A DNA stretch of 64,000 bases, from the NCBI RefSeq assembly GCF_013409505.1, contig NZ_JACCBN010000001.1, positions 3,968,001-4,032,000 of the forward strand, in the 5' to 3' direction. Positions 50,991-61,312 of the stretch are shown in pieces. Source of the stretch: Actinomycetospora corticicola. Lineage in GTDB: Bacteria; Actinomycetota; Actinomycetes; Mycobacteriales; Pseudonocardiaceae. Made by a program: the position numbers and the translations under genes. Numbering within the stretch: the stretch's first letter is position 1; the number at the start of each line of letters is the position of its first letter. The notes below the pieces were generated by a model. That model had not been told where the DNA came from. It saw only the letters and a list, made by a program, of their open reading frames with translations, and made no database searches.

Positions 50991-51944
50991 GTGCCCGACG
51001 AGCAGGCTGCGGCCGACCCGACCACCCGCCCACCCCGGTCCGGTCTGGTGGCGGCGCTCGGCGCCTACGTGCTCTGGGGTGCGTTCCCCGCGTTCTGGCC
51101 GCTCCTGGCGCCGGCGGGGGCCGTCGAGATCCTCGCCCACCGGATCGCGTGGACGCTCGTGGGGATGCTCGTGGTCCTCACGGCGGTGCGGGGCTGGTCG
51201 CAACTGCGGGGACAGTCGCTGCGCACCTGGCTGACGATCACGCTCGCCAGCGTGCTCATCACCGTCAACTGGGGCGTCTACATCTGGGGCGTCACGCACG
51301 GGCGGGTCGTGGAGAGCGCCCTCGGCTACTACGTGAACCCGCTGGTCTCGGTGGTGCTGGCCGTGTTGGTCCTCGGCGAGCGGCTGCGGCGGACGCAGTG
51401 GGTCGCGGTCGGCGTCGCGACGATGGCCGTGGCGGTGCTCTGGGCGGGCACGGGTGCCCTGCCCTGGGTCGCGCTCGTCCTCGCCGGCAGCTTCGGCTTC
51501 TACGGGCTGCTGAAGAAGCGGGTGCCGCTCGCCCCGGTGGCCGGCCTGACCGCCGAGGGGTTCCTCCTCGGGCCGGTCGCGATCGGCTACCTGGTCTGGC
51601 TCCAGACGACCGGGGTGGGCACGTTCGGCCAGGGCACCGGGCACACCCTGCTGCTCATCGCGGCCGGGCCCGTCACCGCGCTCCCGCTGCTGCTGTTCGC
51701 GTTCGGCGCGAAGCGGCTCCCGCTCGCGACCCTCGGGCTGCTCCAGTACGTGAACCCCACCATGCAGTTCGCCTGGGGCGTCCTCGTCGACCACGAGCCG
51801 ATGCCGCCCGCGCGGTGGGTCGGCTTCGTCCTCGTCTGGGTCGCGCTGCTGGTCTTCGCCGTGGACGGGTGGACCTCGTCCCGACGGCGGGCGTCGGGCC
51901 CCCTCGGGGCCCGACCCGCTCAGCCCACCCGGTCCACGGTGTAG
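50991..51944 (+). CDS. rarD: EamA-family transporter RarD
   Basis: A 317-residue membrane protein with about ten spans in two EamA repeats. The RarD-type opening GLVAALGAYVLWGAFPAFWPLL, EILAHRIAWTLVGML near residue 45, NWGVYIWGVTHGRVVESALGYYVNPL near 95 and GLLQYVNPTMQFAWGVL near 255 are characteristic. RarD proteins are drug/metabolite-superfamily exporters of uncertain substrate. GTG 50991 is used, although no clear ribosome site precedes it. Upstream lies the repeat array. The 3' end overlaps the polyprenyl synthase gene tail to tail by 25 nt. Confidence 0.88.
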   Translation: MPDEQAAADPTTRPPRSGLVAALGAYVLWGAFPAFWPLLAPAGAVEILAHRIAWTLVGMLVVLTAVRGWSQLRGQSLRTWLTITLASVLITVNWGVYIWGVTHGRVVESALGYYVNPLVSVVLAVLVLGERLRRTQWVAVGVATMAVAVLWAGTGALPWVALVLAGSFGFYGLLKKRVPLAPVAGLTAEGFLLGPVAIGYLVWLQTTGVGTFGQGTGHTLLLIAAGPVTALPLLLFAFGAKRLPLATLGLLQYVNPTMQFAWGVLVDHEPMPPARWVGFVLVWVALLVFAVDGWTSSRRRASGPLGARPAQPTRSTV

Positions 51945-52945
51945 TCCAGCAGGGACGCCAGCGCGTCGCGGGCCGCCCCGGCGGGCAGCCCCGCGAGCTC
52001 GGCACGCGCCGCGTCGGCCTGCTCGTCCAGGGCCGCCCGGGCGCGGGCGAGCCCGTCCGAGCCCCGCAGGATGTCGAGCGCCTCGGCGACCACCGCGTCG
52101 TCGGTGATCTCCTTCTCCCCCACCCCGAGGGCGCGCAGCCGCTCGGCGTCGGGCCCGGCGTCGGCGAGCGCGTAGAGCACCGGCAGCGTCGCCACGCCCT
52201 CGCGGAGATCGGTGCCCGGGGTCTTGCCGGAGTCCCCCGACGGCGACGCGATGTCGATGATGTCGTCGGAGACCTGGAACGCCGTCCCGATGATCTCGCC
52301 GAAGCGCCGCAGCGCCTCCACGTGCTCGGCAGGCGCCCCCGCGAACATCGCACCGAACCGGCCCGCCGTCGCGATGAGGGAGCCGGTCTTCTCGGCGATG
52401 ACCGCCATGTAGTGCTCGACGGGGTCGTCGCCGCGGGCGCCGCGGGTCTCGCGCATCTGGCCGGTGACCAGCTCGGCGAACGTCTCGGCGATGATCCGCA
52501 CCGCGTCCGGGCCGAGCTGGGACACCAGCCGCGAGGCGTGGGCGAACAGGTAGTCGCCGGTGAGGATGGCGACCGTGTTGTCCCAGCGCGCGTTCGCGCT
52601 CTGGGCGCCGCGGCGCATCACGGCCTCGTCCATGACGTCGTCGTGGTAGAGCGTCGCCAGGTGCACCAGCTCGACCGAGGTCGCCGCGACCACCACGTCC
52701 TCGCTGGTGCCGCCCGCGAGCTGGGCGGCCAGCAGCGTCAGCAGCGGCCGGAACCGCTTGCCCCCGGCCTCGATGAGGTGCAGCGACGTGTCCGCCACGA
52801 AGCGGTAGTCGCTGTGCACCTCCCGACGGAGGAGGTCCTCCACCTGCTCCAGGCCCGACGACACCTCTGTCGCCAGCGCCTCGTCACCGATGGGGAGACC
52901 GGCGACCTGGGTCAGGGTCACCGGAGTTGGCCTCTGCGCGCTCAC
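51920..52945 (-). CDS. Polyprenyl diphosphate synthase (long-chain trans-prenyltransferase)
   Basis: A 341-residue all-helical prenyltransferase. GGKRFRPLL near residue 62 binds diphosphate. The first Asp-rich motif is LYHDDVMDEAVMRRG near 101, GDYLFAHA follows, and the second Asp-rich motif QVSDDIIDIASP is near 227, ending in GKTPGTDLREG. It condenses isopentenyl diphosphate units to make the side chain of menaquinone, the quinone reduced by the Nuo complex. GTG 52945 lies only 4 nt after the nuoN stop, so it belongs to the nuo transcript. In actinobacteria the product is usually C40-C50, but chain length cannot be read here. Confidence 0.9.
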   Translation of the reverse strand: MSAQRPTPVTLTQVAGLPIGDEALATEVSSGLEQVEDLLRREVHSDYRFVADTSLHLIEAGGKRFRPLLTLLAAQLAGGTSEDVVVAATSVELVHLATLYHDDVMDEAVMRRGAQSANARWDNTVAILTGDYLFAHASRLVSQLGPDAVRIIAETFAELVTGQMRETRGARGDDPVEHYMAVIAEKTGSLIATAGRFGAMFAGAPAEHVEALRRFGEIIGTAFQVSDDIIDIASPSGDSGKTPGTDLREGVATLPVLYALADAGPDAERLRALGVGEKEITDDAVVAEALDILRGSDGLARARAALDEQADAARAELAGLPAGAARDALASLLDYTVDRVG

Positions 52946-52949
52946 GACC

Positions 52950-54578
52950 TCAGCCTAGGAAGTTTCCGGCGCCGGCCCACTCCAGGGCGGCCGTCGGGAG
53001 CACTCCCAGGAGCAAGGTCACGGCGACGCCCAGCGTGATGGCCACCGTGGTGAGCGGTCCGGGGAGGCTCACGGTCGGTCCGTCGGGCGCCGGGTCCGAG
53101 AAGTACATGAGCACGATCACGCGCAGGTAGAAGAACGCGGCGATCGCGCTGCACACCAGCCCCACGATGACCAGCGGCGCCAGCCCGTCGGCCAGACCGG
53201 CCGAGAACACCGCGAACTTCGCGGTGAACCCGCTGGTCAGCGGCACCCCGGCAAGGGCGAGCAGGCAGAACGAGAGCGACCCCGCCACGACCGGCGACCG
53301 CTGGCCCAGCCCCGCGAACCCCGACAGGTGCCCGGCCTCGCCGTCGCCGGAGCGCACCAGCGAGACCAGTCCGAGGATCGCGATCGTCGTGAAGCCGTAG
53401 GCCAGCAGGTAGAACAGCGTGCCGGACAGGCCGGCCGGGGTGATGGCCAGGCAGCCGATGAGCAGGAAGCCGGCGTGCGCCACCGAGGAGTAGGCCACCA
53501 TGCGCTTCAGGTCGGTCTGGGTGAGCCCCAGCACGGTGCCGATCACCATCGAGGCGATGGCCACGGCCCAGAGCACGCCACGCCACTCCAGCGCCGTGGT
53601 GCCGAACGCGACGGTGAAGACCCGCAGGATGGCGCCGAACGCCGCGACCTTGGTGCAGGCCGCCATGAAGGCGGTGACCGGGGTCGGGGCCCCCTGGTAG
53701 ACGTCCGGGGTCCAGGTGTGGAACGGGCCGACCGAGCCCTTGAACATCAGGCCCACCACGATCAGGGCCAGGCCACCGAACAGCAGCGTGTCCGAGCGCA
53801 GGGGCCCGGCCGCCGCCGCGGCGATGTCGGAGAGCCGCACCGACCCGGCGTAGCCGTAGAGCAGGGCGACGCCGTAGATGAAGAACGCCGACGCGAACGC
53901 CCCGAGGAGGAAGTACTTCACGGCCGCCTCCTGGGACAGGAGACGGCGGCGCCGGGCGAGCCCGCACAGCAGGTACAGCGGCAGGCTCAGGACCTCGAGG
54001 GCCACGAACATCGTGATGAGGTCGTTCGACGCGCAGAACGCGAGCATGCCCAGCAGGGCGAAGAGCACGAACGGGAAGACCTCGGTGTGCATCTCCGGCG
54101 CCGGACCGCCCTCGCCCGACGACGAGCCGCCCCGGGAGCCACCCGTCGCGCCCCGACCGGCGTCGGAGCCTCCGGTGGCGAGCGCACCGACCCGGTCCCG
54201 CGCGGCGGCGAGCGCCTCGGGGTCGGGCAGGAACACGCCGCCGGCCTCGATCGAACGGTCGGCCAGCAGCAGCACCGACGGGATCGCGAGGGCGAGCAGG
54301 GTGCCCCAGAGGAAGAGGCTCGGGGCGTCGACCGAGAGCGCGCCCGCGAGGACGACGACGTCGGTGGCGCCGCTCGTCGCACGCAGGATCACCGCCACGA
54401 GGGCGAGGACCACCACGGCGAGGGTGAGCACGAGCTGCACCGGACGGCGCCGGTGGTGCGGCAGCACGGTCTCGACGAGCACCGAGACGATGGCGCCGAC
54501 GAAGAGGATCAGCAGCGGCGACAGGGCGGCGTAGTCGACGCCCAGGGCGGCGGCGGTGATCTGGCCTTGCGCGGGCAT
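52950..54578 (-). CDS. nuoN: NADH-quinone oxidoreductase subunit N
   Basis: A 542-residue antiporter-like subunit of complex I with about fourteen spans. Core features are LSLPLYLLCGLARRRRLLSQEA near residue 195, the proton-channel Lys in AVKYFLLGAFASAFF, the VGPFHTWTPDVYQGAPTPVTAF loop near 280 and LTQTDLKRMVAYSSVAHAG near 350. It pumps protons during menaquinone reduction. A ~45-residue Gly/Ser-rich insert near 130-160 is not usual in short bacterial NuoN. Its ATG overlaps the nuoM stop by 1 nt. The polyprenyl synthase follows. Confidence 0.94.
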   Translation of the reverse strand: MPAQGQITAAALGVDYAALSPLLILFVGAIVSVLVETVLPHHRRRPVQLVLTLAVVVLALVAVILRATSGATDVVVLAGALSVDAPSLFLWGTLLALAIPSVLLLADRSIEAGGVFLPDPEALAAARDRVGALATGGSDAGRGATGGSRGGSSSGEGGPAPEMHTEVFPFVLFALLGMLAFCASNDLITMFVALEVLSLPLYLLCGLARRRRLLSQEAAVKYFLLGAFASAFFIYGVALLYGYAGSVRLSDIAAAAAGPLRSDTLLFGGLALIVVGLMFKGSVGPFHTWTPDVYQGAPTPVTAFMAACTKVAAFGAILRVFTVAFGTTALEWRGVLWAVAIASMVIGTVLGLTQTDLKRMVAYSSVAHAGFLLIGCLAITPAGLSGTLFYLLAYGFTTIAILGLVSLVRSGDGEAGHLSGFAGLGQRSPVVAGSLSFCLLALAGVPLTSGFTAKFAVFSAGLADGLAPLVIVGLVCSAIAAFFYLRVIVLMYFSDPAPDGPTVSLPGPLTTVAITLGVAVTLLLGVLPTAALEWAGAGNFLG

Positions 54579-56236
54579 CAGCGGGCGACTCCGTTCGGAC
54601 CGACCGGGTCGGCCACGCCGACCTCGCTCATCGTGGCGGCGACCGCCGGGTTGATGACGTCGAGCAGCGGCTGCGGGAAGAACCCGAGCAGGAAGACGAG
54701 CAGCACCAGCGGTGCCAGCACCCCGATCTCCCGGCCGGACAGGTCACCGAAGCGGGCCTTCGTCGTCGAGGTCCCGTCCGGCGGGTCGAGGGTCTCGGAG
54801 AACCCGGGTCCGCCGGCCAGCGCCCGCGCCGACGCCGCACCCGGGCCGCCGCCGACGACGGCCTCGCCGCGCAGCGGGCCCGTCATCGTGCGCTGGTAGA
54901 CCCAGAGGACGTACAGCGCGGCGAAGATGATCCCGACGGTGGCGATCACCGTGTAGACCGGCTGGCGCGGCCACGAGCCGAGGAGCACCAGGAACTCGGA
55001 GACGAACGAGTTCGTGCCCGGCAGCGACAGCGTCGTCAGGCCCGCCAGGAGGAACAGCCCGGCGAGCACCGGCGCGATCCTCCCGACGCCGCCGTAGTCG
55101 GCGATCCGCGTCGAGCCGCCGCGGGAGGCGAGCATCCCGACGACGAGGAAGAGCATCGCCGTCGAGATGCCGTGGTTGACCATGTAGAGCGCCGAGCCCG
55201 CGATCGCCTGCTGGGAGAACGCGAAGATCCCCAGCCCGATGAACCCGAAGTGGGCGATCGAGGTGTAGGAGACGAAGCGCTTCATGTCGGTCTGCATCGC
55301 GGCGAGCAGCGCCCCGTAGAGCACGCCGATCACCGAGAGCACGAGTACGAGCGGGGCCAGCGTCTGTGAGGCCAGCGGGAACAGCGGCAGGCAGTAGCGC
55401 AGGAACCCGAAGACGCCGACCTTGTCCAGGACGCCGACGAGGATGACGCCGCCGCCGATCGGGGCCTGGGCACCGGCGTCGGGCAGCCACGTGTGCAGCG
55501 GCACCAGCGGCGCCTTGATCGCGAAGGCGGCGAAGAACCCGAGGAACAGGAAGATCTGCGTGGACTCCGGCAGCTGCGCCGCGAGCCGCTGCAGCTCGGC
55601 CCAGTCGAAGGTCGCCTGCCCGAGCCGGGTGCCGCTCGCGACGTAGATCCCGATCACCGAGCCGAGCATGATCAGCCCGCCGAGGAACGAGTACAGGAAG
55701 AACTTCACCGCGGCGTACTGCCGCCGGGCCCCGCCGAAGCGCCCGATGATGAAGTACATCGGGACGAGCATGACCTCGAACATCACGTAGAAGACGAAGA
55801 CGTCGGTCGCGGCGAACAGGGCCACGAGCACGCCCTGCAGCGAGAGCATCAGCGCGACGAACCCGCCCGCGCCCCGCGGCTCGCCGTCGGGACCGTCGGG
55901 GAACCGCTCCGCCGCCTGCGTGAACGACGTGTACGCGATGACGGTCGGCACGAGGACCGCGAGCAGCGCGACCATCGCGAGCGCGATGCCGTCGAGGCCG
56001 AGGGAGAACGAGACCCCGAAGGCCGGGATCCACTCGACCGAGGACTCGCCCTGGAACCGGGTCGGCGCGGCGGGGTCGAACAGACCCCAGACCACGGCGA
56101 CCGCGACGAGCTCGACCAGGGAGACGCCGAAGCCCAGGGACTTCGCGGCCGCGTCGCGGCCGCCCTTGACCAGGACGCCGCAGACCACCGCCCCCACCAG
56201 GGGGAGCAGGACGAGGACGATCACGAGGGCGCTCAC
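54578..56236 (-). CDS. nuoM: NADH-quinone oxidoreductase subunit M
   Basis: A 552-residue antiporter-like subunit. Visible are [19 protein letters not shown] near residue 140 with the key Glu, [19 protein letters not shown] near 235, and [19 protein letters not shown] near 310. A ~45-residue Gly/Pro/Ser-rich insertion (about 445-490) precedes the last span. The correct start is GTG 56236; the open frame runs upstream through nuoL out of phase. It overlaps nuoL by 4 nt and nuoN by 1 nt. Confidence 0.94.
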   Translation of the reverse strand: MSALVIVLVLLPLVGAVVCGVLVKGGRDAAAKSLGFGVSLVELVAVAVVWGLFDPAAPTRFQGESSVEWIPAFGVSFSLGLDGIALAMVALLAVLVPTVIAYTSFTQAAERFPDGPDGEPRGAGGFVALMLSLQGVLVALFAATDVFVFYVMFEVMLVPMYFIIGRFGGARRQYAAVKFFLYSFLGGLIMLGSVIGIYVASGTRLGQATFDWAELQRLAAQLPESTQIFLFLGFFAAFAIKAPLVPLHTWLPDAGAQAPIGGGVILVGVLDKVGVFGFLRYCLPLFPLASQTLAPLVLVLSVIGVLYGALLAAMQTDMKRFVSYTSIAHFGFIGLGIFAFSQQAIAGSALYMVNHGISTAMLFLVVGMLASRGGSTRIADYGGVGRIAPVLAGLFLLAGLTTLSLPGTNSFVSEFLVLLGSWPRQPVYTVIATVGIIFAALYVLWVYQRTMTGPLRGEAVVGGGPGAASARALAGGPGFSETLDPPDGTSTTKARFGDLSGREIGVLAPLVLLVFLLGFFPQPLLDVINPAVAATMSEVGVADPVGPNGVAR

Positions 56237-58248
56237 GGCAGAGCCACCGCCAGCAACGCCGCGACCAGCACGAGCGAGCCTCCCAGCATCGTCAGCGCGT
56301 ACGAGCGCACGAACCCGGTCTGGGTCCGCCGGGCCCGGCCCGACGTCCCGCCGAGCAGGGCGGCGGTGCCGTTGACGGCCCCGTCCACCCCGCGGTTGTC
56401 GAGGTAGACCAGCGCCCGGGAGAACCAGATCCCCGGACGCGCGATCAGCTTCTCGTTGATCGCGTTGGCGTAGAGGTCGGCGCGGGCGGCCCGCACCGGC
56501 AGGGCCACCCGCTGCGGGCGCTCGACCGGGACCTCCTTGCGGCCCACCGTCAGGTAGGCGATCCCGGCGCCGAGCAGCATGAGCACCGAGGCGATGCCGG
56601 GGACGAGCCCCGTCGGGATGACGGTGTCCTCGACCTCGCGCAGCGGGCCGATCGACGGCTCGAGCCACCCGCCGAGGCGCTCCCCGATGACGAGGAACGC
56701 GCCGGCCCCGACCGAGCCGACGGCCAGCAGGATCATCGGCACCGTCATCGTCGCGGGCGACTCGTGCGGGTGGTAGTGCTCCGGCGAACCGTGCCCGGGC
56801 TCCGGGTGCTGCGGAGCCGCCTCGCTCTCCAGCGACGGGTCCCACGGCGCGGCGCGCGGCGTCAGCGAGCGCCACCGCTCCGGGCCGAAGAACGTCATGA
56901 GCATCAGCCGCGTCATGTAGAAGGCGGTCAGGCCGGCCGCCAGCAGCGCCGCGCCGCCGAGCAGCCAGCCGCGTACCGGCGAGCCCCCGAGGGCGGCCTC
57001 GATGATGAGGTCCTTCGAGTAGAAGCCGGACAGGAACGGGAAGCCGATGAGCGCCAGGTAGCCGAGGGTGAACGTGGCGAACGTGATCGGCATGTGCCGC
57101 CACAGCCCGCCGAACCGGCGCATGTCGGTCTCGTCGGCCATCCCGTGCATCACCGACCCGGCGCCGAGGAAGAGCCCCGCCTTGAAGAAGCCGTGGGTGA
57201 GCAGGTGCGCGAGGCCGGCCGCGTAGCCGATCGGCCCGAGCCCGACGGCGAGCATCATGTAGCCGATCTGGCTGACCGTGGAGTAGGCCAGGACCTTCTT
57301 GATGTCGTCGTAGGCGCAGCCGACGATCGCGCCGATCAGCAGCGTGATCGCCCCGACGATCGTCACCACGAGCTGCCCGGTGGGCGTGAGGTCGTAGATC
57401 GGGTGCGAGCGCGCGACGAGGTAGACGCCCGCCGTCACCATGGTGGCGGCGTGGATGAGGGCCGAGACGGGGGTCGGGCCCTCCATGGCGTCGGGGAGCC
57501 AGGCCTGCAGCGGGAACTGGCCGGACTTGCCGCACGCGCCGAGCAGGAGCAGCAGCGCGACCGCGGTGACCGCCCCGGGCGAGAGCTCCCCGGCCCGGGC
57601 GAAGACCTCGGTGTACTGGGTGGTGCCCAGCTGCGCGAAGAGGATGAAGATCGCCAGCGCGAGCCCGACGTCACCGACCCGGTTCATCAGGAAGGCCTTC
57701 TTCGCCGCGGACGCCGCGAGCGGGCGCTGCACGTAGAAGCCGATGAGCAGGTACGAGGCGAGACCGACGCCCTCCCACCCGAGGTAGAGGGTGAGGAAGC
57801 CGTTGCCGAGAACCAGCACGAGCATCGACGCGACGAACAGGTTGAGCATCGCGAAGAACTTGCGGCGGTTCTCGTCATGGGCCATGTAGCCCACCGAGTA
57901 GATGTGGATCAGCGACCCGACCCCGGTGATGAGCAGGACGAACGTCAGCGACAGCGGGTCCAGGCGCAGCCCGAACTCCACCGACAGCGACCCGGACGCG
58001 AACCACTCGTAGAGCGGCAGCTCGCGCACCCGCTCCTCGCCCGGCAGCGCGAGCGTCGAGACGAACAGCACGACGCCGTAGACGAAGGACCCGAGCACCG
58101 TGGCGGTGCCGAGCAGGTGGCCCCAGCGGTCGGTGCGCCGACCGCCGAGGAAGAGCACCGCGGCGCCCAGGGCCGGCAGCGCGACCAGGAGCCAGGCAGC
58201 GGTGCCGGCTCCCGTCGCCTCGGCCACGGGCGGCAACTCGGTGAGCAT
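56233..58248 (-). CDS. nuoL: NADH-quinone oxidoreductase subunit L
   Basis: A 671-residue antiporter-like subunit, the most distal proton pump. Motifs are [21 protein letters not shown] near residue 118, [16 protein letters not shown] near 155, [27 protein letters not shown] near 242 and [15 protein letters not shown] near 317; a C-terminal lateral-helix region follows. A His/Pro-rich loop (near 475-500, [16 protein letters not shown]) sits in a cytoplasmic or periplasmic connection. ATG 58248 lies 13 nt after the nuoK stop. Confidence 0.95.
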   Translation of the reverse strand: MLTELPPVAEATGAGTAAWLLVALPALGAAVLFLGGRRTDRWGHLLGTATVLGSFVYGVVLFVSTLALPGEERVRELPLYEWFASGSLSVEFGLRLDPLSLTFVLLITGVGSLIHIYSVGYMAHDENRRKFFAMLNLFVASMLVLVLGNGFLTLYLGWEGVGLASYLLIGFYVQRPLAASAAKKAFLMNRVGDVGLALAIFILFAQLGTTQYTEVFARAGELSPGAVTAVALLLLLGACGKSGQFPLQAWLPDAMEGPTPVSALIHAATMVTAGVYLVARSHPIYDLTPTGQLVVTIVGAITLLIGAIVGCAYDDIKKVLAYSTVSQIGYMMLAVGLGPIGYAAGLAHLLTHGFFKAGLFLGAGSVMHGMADETDMRRFGGLWRHMPITFATFTLGYLALIGFPFLSGFYSKDLIIEAALGGSPVRGWLLGGAALLAAGLTAFYMTRLMLMTFFGPERWRSLTPRAAPWDPSLESEAAPQHPEPGHGSPEHYHPHESPATMTVPMILLAVGSVGAGAFLVIGERLGGWLEPSIGPLREVEDTVIPTGLVPGIASVLMLLGAGIAYLTVGRKEVPVERPQRVALPVRAARADLYANAINEKLIARPGIWFSRALVYLDNRGVDGAVNGTAALLGGTSGRARRTQTGFVRSYALTMLGGSLVLVAALLAVALP

Positions 58249-58261
58249 CGAGGAGCTCCCG

Positions 58262-58561
58262 TCAGTACTTGAGGAGGTTCGCGTCGTCGACCGAGGCGGT
58301 CCGGCGCGTGCGGAAGATGGCCATGATGATCGACAGCCCGACGACGACCTCGGCCGCGGCGACGACGATGACGAACAGGGCCATGACCTGCCCGTCGAGG
58401 TTGCCGTTGATCCGGGAGAAGGTCACCAGTGAGAGGTTCGTGGCGTTGAGCATGAGCTCGACGCACATGAACACGACGATCGCGTTGCGTCGCACCAGCA
58501 CGCCCACGGTGCCGATCGCGAACAGCAGGGCGGAGAGCAGCAGGTAGTTCGTGGGGCTCAC
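58262..58561 (-). CDS. nuoK: NADH-quinone oxidoreductase subunit K
   Basis: A 99-residue subunit with three membrane spans. It shows [22 protein letters not shown], the buried Glu in [12 protein letters not shown] near residue 37 and the second Glu in [11 protein letters not shown] near 70. GTG 58561 overlaps the nuoJ stop. Full length for the family. Confidence 0.95.
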   Translation of the reverse strand: MSPTNYLLLSALLFAIGTVGVLVRRNAIVVFMCVELMLNATNLSLVTFSRINGNLDGQVMALFVIVVAAAEVVVGLSIIMAIFRTRRTASVDDANLLKY

Positions 58562-59361
58562 GCCTGGCTCCCCGTGACGGACTGGTCGTGGCGGTGGTCC
58601 GCGTGCGCCGACGTGTCGTGCTCGTCGCCGGCGTGCGCCAGTTCAGTCTGGTGGCCCAGCCGCTCGCGGGCGGTCGCCTCGATGATCTCCGAGAGCGACT
58701 CGGGGGCGACGGAGCCGTCGGGCAGCAGCGCCGGGGTGGCGACCGAGTCCGCCGTCGCGAAGACGCCGGGACCCGAGCGCGAGCCGTACTTCTCCAGCGG
58801 CCCCTGCAGGCGGGCGACGACGCGCTCGCGCTGGCTCGCGGTCTGGCGCTTGGCCCGGCCCGCGAAGGTGTAGACGACCGCGCCGAGGGTGCCGACGACG
58901 ATGAGCGCCGAGGCGAGCTCGAGCGCGGCGACGTAGCGGGTGAAGACCAGCAGACCGAGGCCGCCGGTGTTCTGGTCCGGCAGGGTCGTGCCGACCACGC
59001 TCGCGGTCACCGACCCCGCCACCGTGCTGACGAGCAGCCCGGCGATGCCGACGCCGAGGATCGCGGCCGCGACGCGCTGACCGCGCAGCACCTCGACCAC
59101 CGAGTCCGAGGCGTCCCGGCCGACCATCATCAGCACGAAGACGAAGAGCATCATGATCGCGCCGGTGTAGACGATGATCTGGGTGAACCCCAGGAACGGC
59201 GCCGACTGGACCATGTAGAGGAAGCCGAGCGAGAGCATCGTCACGACGAGCCACAGCGCGGAGTGCACGGCGTTGCGGGCGAACACCATGCCCAGCCCGC
59301 CGGCCAGCGCGATGGGGCCGAGGATCCAGAACCCGATGGCCTCGCCGATCGAGGTGGTCAT
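58558..59361 (-). CDS. nuoJ: NADH-quinone oxidoreductase subunit J
   Basis: A 267-residue subunit. Five spans occupy residues 8-170, with [40 protein letters not shown] near 62 and [18 protein letters not shown] near 155. The rest (about 175-267) is a hydrophilic extension ending in a His/Asp-rich stretch ([18 protein letters not shown]). The extension is longer than in most relatives I know. ATG 59361 overlaps the nuoI stop by 4 nt; a 4-nt overlap also joins it to nuoK. Confidence 0.94.
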   Translation of the reverse strand: MTTSIGEAIGFWILGPIALAGGLGMVFARNAVHSALWLVVTMLSLGFLYMVQSAPFLGFTQIIVYTGAIMMLFVFVLMMVGRDASDSVVEVLRGQRVAAAILGVGIAGLLVSTVAGSVTASVVGTTLPDQNTGGLGLLVFTRYVAALELASALIVVGTLGAVVYTFAGRAKRQTASQRERVVARLQGPLEKYGSRSGPGVFATADSVATPALLPDGSVAPESLSEIIEATARERLGHQTELAHAGDEHDTSAHADHRHDQSVTGSQA

Positions 59362-59975
59362 CGCTTCTCCTCCGGGGCCTTCCCGACGAGGGCCGCACCC
59401 GGCAGGGCATTCGCCCCGGCGCGGTTGTCGGTGTCGAGGTCGTCCGCGCCGGCCTGGTCCCGGCCGCGCCGCGCCATCTCCGGGCCCTGCACGTAGTAGT
59501 CCTGCTCGTCGTCCCCGAGCCGCATGGGGTGCGGCGGCTGCTCCATGCCCGGCAGCAGCGGGGCGAGCAGCATGTCCTTGGTGTAGATCAGGTGCTGGCG
59601 GTCGTCGTCGGCGAGCTCGTACTCGTTGGTCATCGTCAGCGACCGCGTCGGGCACGCCTCGATGCAGAGCCCGCAGCCGATGCAGCGCAGGTAGTTGATC
59701 TGGTAGATCGCGCCGTAGCGCTCCCCCGGGGAGAACCGGGCGTCCTCGGTGTTGTCGCCGCCCTCGACGTAGATCGCGTCGGCGGGGCAGGCCCAGGCGC
59801 AGAGCTCGCAGCCCACGCACTTCTCGAGGCCGTCCGGGTGCCGGTTGAGCTGGTGGCGGCCGTGGTAGCGCGGCGCGGTCACCTTCTTGACCAGCGGGTA
59901 CTCCTCGGTGACCACCTTCTTGAACATCGTCGAGAAGGTCACGCCGAAGCCGGCGATGCCGTCGAACATGCCCAT
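59358..59975 (-). CDS. nuoI: NADH-quinone oxidoreductase subunit I
   Basis: A 205-residue iron-sulfur subunit. Two 4Fe-4S motifs, [12 protein letters not shown] near residue 54 and [12 protein letters not shown] near 98, carry electrons from NuoG to the N2 cluster. An extra ~65-residue C-terminal tail is hydrophilic. ATG 59975 is preceded by GGAGGA with a good spacer; a second ATG two codons later is possible. It shares its first base with the nuoH stop region. Confidence 0.95.
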   Translation of the reverse strand: MGMFDGIAGFGVTFSTMFKKVVTEEYPLVKKVTAPRYHGRHQLNRHPDGLEKCVGCELCAWACPADAIYVEGGDNTEDARFSPGERYGAIYQINYLRCIGCGLCIEACPTRSLTMTNEYELADDDRQHLIYTKDMLLAPLLPGMEQPPHPMRLGDDEQDYYVQGPEMARRGRDQAGADDLDTDNRAGANALPGAALVGKAPEEKR

Positions 59976-61312
59976 CAGGCGTCCTCCTTCTGACCGGTGC
60001 CCACGGCGGCCGTCTCCTTCGAGGGGCCCGCCGGGCCGGACGACACCGCACGGCGGCGGCGCGGCGGGCTCGCCGGCACGGTGAGGTCGAGCGGCGGCAC
60101 GGGGTAGTTCCCGACGACGGGTGGCTCGGCCGCGTCCTCGTCCTCGTCGGACGCGCGGTCGGGCAGCATCAGCGCGACCACGATCGCCACGACGAGCACG
60201 GCCGCGCCGATCATCAGCACCACCGGCGCCGAGATCGTGCCGAACTGGTTGCGCAGCACCCGCAGGACGGCGATCGCGATCAGCCACACGAGGCTGACCG
60301 GGATGAGGACCTTCCAGCCGAGCCGCATGAACTGGTCGTACCGCTGGCGGGGCAGGGTGCCGCGCAGCCAGATGTAGACGAACAGGAACACGAACATCTT
60401 CGAGATGAACCAGACGACCGGGAGCCAGCCCTCGTTGACCCCGGGGATCAGCGAGAGCGGCCACGGCGCCATCCAGCCGCCGAGGAACAGCGTGGTGGCC
60501 ACCGCGGAGAGGGTGACCATGTTGACGTACTCGGCGAGGAAGAAGAGCGCGAACTTCAGCGACGAGTACTCGGTGTGGAAGCCGCCGACGAGCTCCGACT
60601 CGGCCTCGGGGAGGTCGAACGGCGCCCGGTTGGTCTCGCCGACCATCGAGACGGCGAAGACGATGAAGCTGACCGGCAGCAGCCAGATGTACCAGCCGTT
60701 CTGCTGCGCGGAGACGATGTCGGCGGTGGACAGCGAGCCCGCGTAGAGCACGACGCCGATGATCGAGATGCCCAGCGCCAGCTCGTAGGAGATCACCTGC
60801 GCGGCGCTGCGGAGGCTGCCGAGCAACGGGTAGGGCGATCCGGAGGCCCAGCCGGCCAGCACGATGCCGTACACGCCGATCGAGGAGCAGGCGAGCACCA
60901 CGAGGATGCCGACCGGCAGGTCCGCGACCTGCAGCGCGGTCCGGTACCCGAAGATCGACACCTCAGGGCCGAGCGGGATCACGGCGAAGGCGACGAACGC
61001 CGGGATCGTCGAGAGCACCGGGGCGATGAAGAAGACGACCTTGTCCGCGAGGACCGGGCGGATGTCCTCCTTGAAGGCGAGCTTCAGCCCGTCGGCCAGC
61101 GACTGGAGCAGGCCGAACGGCCCGTTCCAGTTCGGGCCGGGCCGCTGCTGCATGCGCCCGACGACCTTGCGCTCCAGCCAGATCATGAACAGCGTCATGA
61201 AGATCAGCAGGGCGAAGACCGCGACCACCTTGATGATGGTCAGCCACAGCGGGTCGTCCGCGATCAGTGCCTGCGTGTACCCGGGGGTCCCGGGTGGCGG
61301 CAGCGGGTTCAC
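59975..61312 (-). CDS. nuoH: NADH-quinone oxidoreductase subunit H
   Basis: A 445-residue membrane subunit forming part of the quinone chamber. [25 protein letters not shown] near residues 37-62, [36 protein letters not shown] near 225-247 and [19 protein letters not shown] near 325 are diagnostic. The last ~70 residues are a charged, Pro-rich cytoplasmic extension. GTG 61312 overlaps the nuoG stop by 4 nt. Confidence 0.95.
   Translation of the reverse strand: MNPLPPPGTPGYTQALIADDPLWLTIIKVVAVFALLIFMTLFMIWLERKVVGRMQQRPGPNWNGPFGLLQSLADGLKLAFKEDIRPVLADKVVFFIAPVLSTIPAFVAFAVIPLGPEVSIFGYRTALQVADLPVGILVVLACSSIGVYGIVLAGWASGSPYPLLGSLRSAAQVISYELALGISIIGVVLYAGSLSTADIVSAQQNGWYIWLLPVSFIVFAVSMVGETNRAPFDLPEAESELVGGFHTEYSSLKFALFFLAEYVNMVTLSAVATTLFLGGWMAPWPLSLIPGVNEGWLPVVWFISKMFVFLFVYIWLRGTLPRQRYDQFMRLGWKVLIPVSLVWLIAIAVLRVLRNQFGTISAPVVLMIGAAVLVVAIVVALMLPDRASDEDEDAAEPPVVGNYPVPPLDLTVPASPPRRRRAVSSGPAGPSKETAAVGTGQKEDA

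Noticed and set aside
54578-57535. 985-codon frame covering nuoM plus most of nuoL
   Set aside because: Only the part from GTG 56236 is NuoM; the rest is out-of-frame nuoL sequence.
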